DNA of 64,000 bases from Branchiostoma floridae (taxonomy: Eukaryota > Chordata > Leptocardii > Amphioxiformes > Branchiostomatidae): assembly GCF_000003815.2 (NCBI RefSeq), contig NC_049985.1:13045567-13109566 (forward strand), read 5' to 3'. The notes under the pieces were generated by a model. It made no database searches, was not told where the DNA came from, and worked only from the letters and a program-made list of their open reading frames with translations. Positions 58,715 to 64,000 of this stretch are shown here, piece by piece; the first letter of the stretch is position 1; each line of letters opens with the position of its first letter. The position numbers were made by a program, and so were the translations under genes.

Positions 58715-59084
58715 CCTAACTTGTTTAAGTCCACACCAAAGGCTAAAATTGGTCAATTTTCATCAATTCAGTTCAAATTCGCGCTCTTTCTTTCCAAAGT
58801 CGGCCATCTTGGGTCACCTGTACGGTCGGAACAATTTGGACCAATCAGCGCGCTCCATTCGTAACCCTGGGATCGAGCTCATGTAATCTCGTCCCCAGCG
58901 TCCTCTCCCCTGACCTCGGGCATGTGTTCATGTGTCTGACCCTCCAAACTTTTTTCTCATCGATGACAACTCCAATATCTTCACATTAGAACCGTTATAG
59001 AGGATTTATCAGACATATATAAAGACTAGAGACTTGCTCGGTACTTGTGGAAGATCCAGAAGGAGCTGTGAGGAGTTTGCAGAG
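58715..59084. promoter_or_regulatory. Bidirectional promoter between SCLT1 and AIFM1
   Basis: The two start codons are 370 bp apart and diverge. The interval contains an inverted YY1-like CGGCCATCTT (58801-58810), an NF-Y-type CCAATCAG (58841-58848) followed by CGCGC, and no TATA box. This is the usual make-up of a shared housekeeping promoter. Confidence 0.75.
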
Positions 59085-62000
59085 ATGTTTCGAATAGCAG
59101 GCGCAGGATCAGTCACCGCTGCACGACTGTCTGCAGCGTGCTGCAGGGTGGTCACCTCTAAGCAGTTCCAAGTTCACGGTCAGGCCCACTATTTTGTCAC
59201 TGTCTCTAAAATCATCCTGATAACAGGAATATGATACTAAAACCTTGACATCGTTGCAATGGTGCATTGGATGAATCTGTGTGCTGTCCGCCATTATGAG
59301 GGGGGGGGGGGGGGCGTAGGATTCAAGAATAACGACCTTGGCCTCATTATAAAGGACATTAAAATTAGTGAACTTGATATGTCGTCAAAATATGGTGTTC
59401 AATATTTAATGTGTTGTAATGGATATCATTGCATTACAAAAACATTGTGTGGATTATGACTTATGTATATTGTGAGTGGATCACTTTGTGTATTATGTAA
59501 CATTATGGCAAATATTACACAAGATCGTCTTCCATCATACTCTGGAAAACAAAGGCCGTTTACCAGAATATGGAGTTTGATTGGCAAACCATGTGATTTG
59601 TTTGATTTGTCTGCAAGTCATCTGATCATACTGATTGGAGGTGTGGCAATTTTACCTTCATATGACCTTTGACCTTAAACACCTGTCCAGTCCTACATTC
59701 GTATATCACTGTTATTTCTATAGGCTAGTTGGGAAATCATGAAGTATGCAGTTCGTTGAGGAGAGTCTTTTTATACTGTTTTTATGCTTTAGATCCTTGA
59801 GAAAGACGAACAAAGTAGAAACAGGTTGAATTTCAGAGTCTCTGCCATCATTGCTCCATACCTTATCGATATGTCTTCATGGTTACGATTGTTAATGAAA
59901 AAGAACTTGCTGTCCGAGTTGTCCCCAGTATCTTTTGAAAAATCCTTTTTGCTTGAGTTTTGAGTTGTGTGTTTCTGCTGTTCTTCACAGGTGCCAGTCT
60001 GCATGTCTTGTCATCAGAAGCCTCCAGGAAGACCAGAAATGGCCCTGCTCACAGGACCCCTCCATCATGGCAGAGTGTGCGGGCTATGGCATCCGCAGGA
60101 GAGTCCCAGTCCAAGATTAACTATATCTTTTATGGGCTAGCTGTGTTATTTGGTGGTGGAGGCATTGTTTATGTGAGTATCTGGTGGACATGTATGTTTT
60201 CAGTCTACTTCTTGTTGAGTGAGATGTTGCGTGAATATTATTACTAAACCTTTTTTTTGGCAAAATGGTGATATGTAAGCTGGAGAAGAAAAGCTTTTGT
60301 TACGGTATTGTAAAAATATTCAAGTCAGTACTAGTGTGAAATTAAATGGTGTCTGTCTTCTCTTCTGTGGTCACTACATTTCCTCATTCCATACCCTGTA
60401 TGCTGTCTAACAAACTTTAACACCTCCTTATACTAAAAAGTATGTAATGAACAAAGCAGAGAATTGAATAGCCTGATTAAATCTTGCTGGAGGGGCGCAG
60501 TTACAGATCATGGACAGCAGAGTTTGTGTTACACAGACTAAGACTTGAATACAATGATTATTGAATGATTCATAATCATACCTATTGTCACAGATCTTTG
60601 TGGGTGCTTTATCCATAGCTTTAGCCAGTGTTTGACAATCACTAATTCTTACCCTTCCCGTCTTCCCCAGTAGTGTTCCTTAACCAATCTTGGTTTCTTC
60701 TCTTGCATGTTCACCCCAGTGGTGGTCACGGAAGGTGAGGTAGTCCTTAGTACAGCTACTCAGCCTACTGTCTCGTGTTTCCTTGCTATATTATCTTTAA
60801 GTTATACCTTCAACATCAGTCCATCTCCATCCCATGCCTTAATTCTGAGTCTTGTACCACACTCAGTATAATATCAAAAGACTGTCTTCTGTTTGCAAAC
60901 TGTCAGGCGATATTTTATTGGCAGCATTGCACATACCGGTACTGTATTTCAAATTTCCTGTACTGTACATATGGATATGGTACTTAACATGCATCAATAT
61001 ATACTGATGATGTGGTCTGATTCTGGGGCTTTGAAAGTTTTAACAGTCCTTCCAAATTAAGTTTCTTTTCAGCTTCTTTCTTAGGACTATTGTGGGCAAA
61101 TTTCTATACTCTATATACTGTACTAGTGTTGTTTTGTGTTGTTTTGTGTTGTGCTGTGCTGTGCTGTGATACACTGTATGGTGTGAGTTTTTTTGTTGCA
61201 ATTTCTGTTGTCCTGGATTGTTGCGTGTGACAGCTTATTCTCAGACTGAACTGAAATTCAGGACAGGTTTGGTGATTTCAAGATCTACAGTCATGTATTT
61301 GCCAACATCAACAGTTGATAGTACTCCTGATATACATGCACAGTTTGTTTTCACAAGGGAGTAAAATGTTATTAATCTGTTCTACAGTACATGCGAGAAA
61401 CATCCAAAGATGGTAGTACGTTAAAGAAAGCTGCTGCACCTGCGGCAGCTGCAAGTAAGGAAGCCACAGAGCCAGTTGCTGAGACACCTGTCACAGAAAC
61501 TACTAAATCTGGTACGTATCACACAACTAGTATAACATGAACTTAAACTGCTTTGTCAAAAATTGCATTAGTAGTGTGTATTGTAGAAATCTTATTGTCT
61601 ATATTACCAGGTGTTCAGCTGACATACTTATGTTATACAAACTTTAGGAAAATTGCTGTCAATAGAGATTTGTTAGCTTTAGTAAGATGCTAAATTAATG
61701 AATGAAAATATATACATACTCAATTTTAATACATACATGTATTTGGAATCATCTCTCTACTGCTGCAGTAAAATTTAATTACTTCAATTACTGTCTACTA
61801 TCTTGAGCATCCAAATGTTGATTTACATGTCTGTTTCTTTGATCATCCTTGTATGTACACATCATCATTCACTTGACACGTACAGTAGACCCACAATAGT
61901 CCATGTTTTCCTTAAACAAGCTGCCTTTGCTGCTGGTATACCAGTAGCTGTGTGTCAGGCAGCCGAGCAATCCTCGGGAATTGTAAACCAATATTCAGAC

Positions 62001-63870
62001 GATCATACTCTTATGGATTTGGCAGGTATAACCTACATATATGCCCCCTTCTCTTCCCATCTTTCCTTACAGAATTACATTGTCAACATTATATAAACTA
62101 AACATTTCAGTTCCTTCCAGTTATACTACCATTGAAAGTCCTTTGTAGCACATTGCTATCATAATCATTATTATACATTGCTATAGTCGTTGGCTGTTTC
62201 AGTTCACTTTGCTTGAACATGGGCTGTGGCATTCTTTCCCTTTATATTGCACGAATGTCTTACTTTTCCCTTGTTTATGGCTATTTTTGTTTTATGCCAT
62301 TCTGTCTGTCTAAGCTTTAATGCTACTTCACTTTATAAGTTGTACTTGTCCTTTTGCAAGTAGAAGCTCCACCTGCCCAGCCAGCAGCTGCAGAAGCACC
62401 TGCTGAAGCAGTGCCTGATGCTGAAAGTGAGTCATGGAATGATGGATGGAGAAAATAACCTGCATTATTTGCCCCTCCCCCTTCAGAGATACATACATTT
62501 TTGTATTTCCATGCTGATATGATTAGTAGCTTGCATGCCTATTGGATTGTACTAATCTCTAGCACAATTAGGTGCAAAATGGTTTTAAGGTTGTTGTTAC
62601 TCTCATGTAGATACATGAAAGTACATGCATCTTAAATGTTGCTCCATGATACTAACATACATTTGCACTTAACCATGTGCATCTTTTAGCCTTGTTGTAG
62701 GGTGCAAGGAACTGTTGGCTTTACAAGATACTCATTTTGCATCTTCTCTTACCCTCTACAGGATAGTTTCTTACAAGGAAACGGTAATGAAGGTCAATGC
62801 ATGCTACTAATGCTAATACATATTTGATAACCACTTTAATAACATTGAACTGAAGGTACCATGTGTGTTGTCTGTGTCTAGGCAAGAAACTGTTGGATGC
62901 CACACCTCAGTCCTACCCTGACTATGAGGTCATGCCTGAAATCCCGGGCCATGCCAAGTACTTGCTGATTGGAGGGGGGACAGCATCCTTTGCTGCCTTC
63001 AGAGCAATCAGGGCAAGTGATGCAAAGGCTCAGGTAAAACTTTTTCCATTGATATTGGGTGTGAAAAGATGGTATTGGAGTAGCAATTATACTCTCTCCC
63101 TGGCCATAACAAAAACACAGAAATGGCGTTAGGAGAGAGGATCAGATGGTATTTGACACATACGAAAGGAAGGATCAGGGGCAAAGCTACATGTAATTAA
63201 TAAGGTCTGTGTCAAGGTGTTTGTGTCAAGTGCTAATGAGTAGAAGTGAACTGTATTGCTATTTTTGGTGGTGAAAAAATATACAAACACCAGCATTTAC
63301 ATATCTTTCAAAATGTTCAAGTAAATTTTGCAAGCTCTCTTGCCATCAGAACACAATGTACATCCTGGTCATTTCACCCTGCATGTTGTTAGTAAGACAA
63401 TGAGCTTCCCTACCCTAGGAGTGATGGTAACATGCATGGTGCGAGTTTGCCTCAACAGAATAATCTCTTCACCTGTCAATCATGTTGGCAGGTCCTTGTA
63501 GTGACAGAGGAGGAGGAGCTTCCCTACATGAGGCCACCCCTGTCCAAGGAGCTGTGGTACAGCGATGAACCCAAACTGGTGGAGAAAATGAAATTCAAAC
63601 AGTGGAATGGCAAGGAGAGAAGGTTGGGCCAATGCACCTTATGTACAAATAACGAAAACCAGTTTAGTGCAAAAATTAGTGCAATGGTGCAATTAAAGTT
63701 GTTTAAAATAATTCAAGAGTTGTATGTGTGACTTGTTTCAAATGTCTGAGTTTTGACAATCATATCTTCACCATTACAGCGTCTACTACAACCCACCATC
63801 CTTTTATGTGGAGCCTAAAGAGTTGGCCTACCAGGAAAATGGAGGAGTGGCTGTTGTCAAAGGAAGAAAG
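59085..63870 (+). CDS. AIFM1: Apoptosis-inducing factor 1, mitochondrial (5' part)
   Basis: AIFM1 is an FAD-dependent NADH oxidoreductase anchored in the inner mitochondrial membrane. It supports respiratory-complex biogenesis through CHCHD4 and promotes chromatin condensation when released. Exons seen are 59085-59178, 59991-60172, 61388-61511, 61921-62025 (possible cassette), 62361-62426, 62882-63033, 63492-63622 and 63780-63870. They encode 315 residues, all in frame. The N-terminus [20 protein letters not shown] is a typical mitochondrial presequence. A single membrane segment lies near residues 75-95 ([20 protein letters not shown]), followed by an Ala/Pro/Glu-rich linker. The FAD-binding Rossmann motif is [49 protein letters not shown] and [19 protein letters not shown] match the family closely. 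The gene continues beyond the right edge; the NADH-binding and C-terminal domains are not in this window. Confidence 0.95.
59300..59314. repeat. G15 homopolymer
   Basis: A run of fifteen G occurs in AIFM1 intron 1. Confidence 0.95.
60173..61387. other. AIFM1 intron 2
   Basis: Apart from the MITE fragment and a short TGTGCTGTGCTG-type repeat near 61140-61165, this is plain AT-rich intron. Confidence 0.55.
60465..60545 (-). mobile_element. Fragment of the 50090-type palindromic MITE
   Basis: The reverse complement contains TTAGTCTGTGTAACACAAAC, then CTGCTGTCCATG, then AGATTTAATCAGGCTA. It matches 50305-50390 with few changes. It lies in AIFM1 intron 2. Confidence 0.7.
61921..62025 (+). other. 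AIFM1: Possible in-frame cassette exon of AIFM1
   Basis: This is 105 nt, flanked by phase-1 junctions on both sides, so inclusion or skipping keeps frame. It encodes [20 protein letters not shown], then [15 protein letters not shown], within the variable linker after the membrane segment. The acceptor AAACAAG is weak and the donor GCAG|GTATAA acceptable. Confidence 0.55.
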
Positions 63871-64000
63871 GTTAGGCATGCACTTGTTATATTCTTCTGA
63901 CTGTTCGACATCCGCCGACCCCATCAAAAAGATAACTGAAGTTTAAACTCTTGATCCAACACTTTAAAAGACTCACCAAAACTTCCTCTTGTTGAGTTGA

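Overview
This is a eukaryotic, animal nuclear window, most likely from a cephalochordate (amphioxus, Branchiostoma-like). The evidence is intron-rich genes with chordate-like exon structures, an AT-rich background with frequent ACATGTA-type words, and many short inverted-repeat elements. No bacterial features (operons, CRISPR, Shine-Dalgarno sites) are present. One 100-base assembly gap lies at 35860-35959. Exon models were built by hand from GT/AG sites, reading-frame continuity and remembered family sequences. Every junction in the six named genes keeps frame.

Layout from left to right: a ribosomal protein S3a gene (RPS3A, + strand, 7 exons, 1899-4756); a clathrin light chain gene (+, 6 exons, 6341-10734) with a 72-nt in-frame cassette exon; WDR36, the ribosome-biogenesis WD-repeat protein (- strand, 22 exons, 22103 down to 11999), tail-to-tail with clathrin light chain; a divergent class A GPCR (+, 3 exons, 24266-29841); a 6-kb repeat-rich stretch; a small TATA-driven gene for a secreted basic peptide (+, about 35400-36480); SCLT1, a coiled-coil centriolar protein (-, 19 exons, 58714 down to 40001); and the first 8 exons of mitochondrial AIFM1 (+, from 59085, running off the right edge), head-to-head with SCLT1 across 370 bp.

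Most genes are housekeeping: translation (RPS3A), 18S rRNA processing (WDR36), vesicle coats (clathrin light chain), cilium assembly (SCLT1) and mitochondrial redox function (AIFM1). They form no pathway unit. The less ordinary items are the peptide gene with a possible amidation signal, the GPCR lacking several canonical class A residues, the clathrin cassette exon flanked by TGCATG words, a divergent promoter-like island inside an SCLT1 intron, and a long near-perfect hairpin at 34711-34812.

Intergenic and intronic space is rich in non-autonomous elements. These include a hAT-type MITE with intact 8-bp target duplication, a MITE inserted into another palindromic element whose empty relative lies 47 kb away, tRNA-derived SINE pieces, and the degenerate 3' end of a non-LTR retrotransposon ORF.
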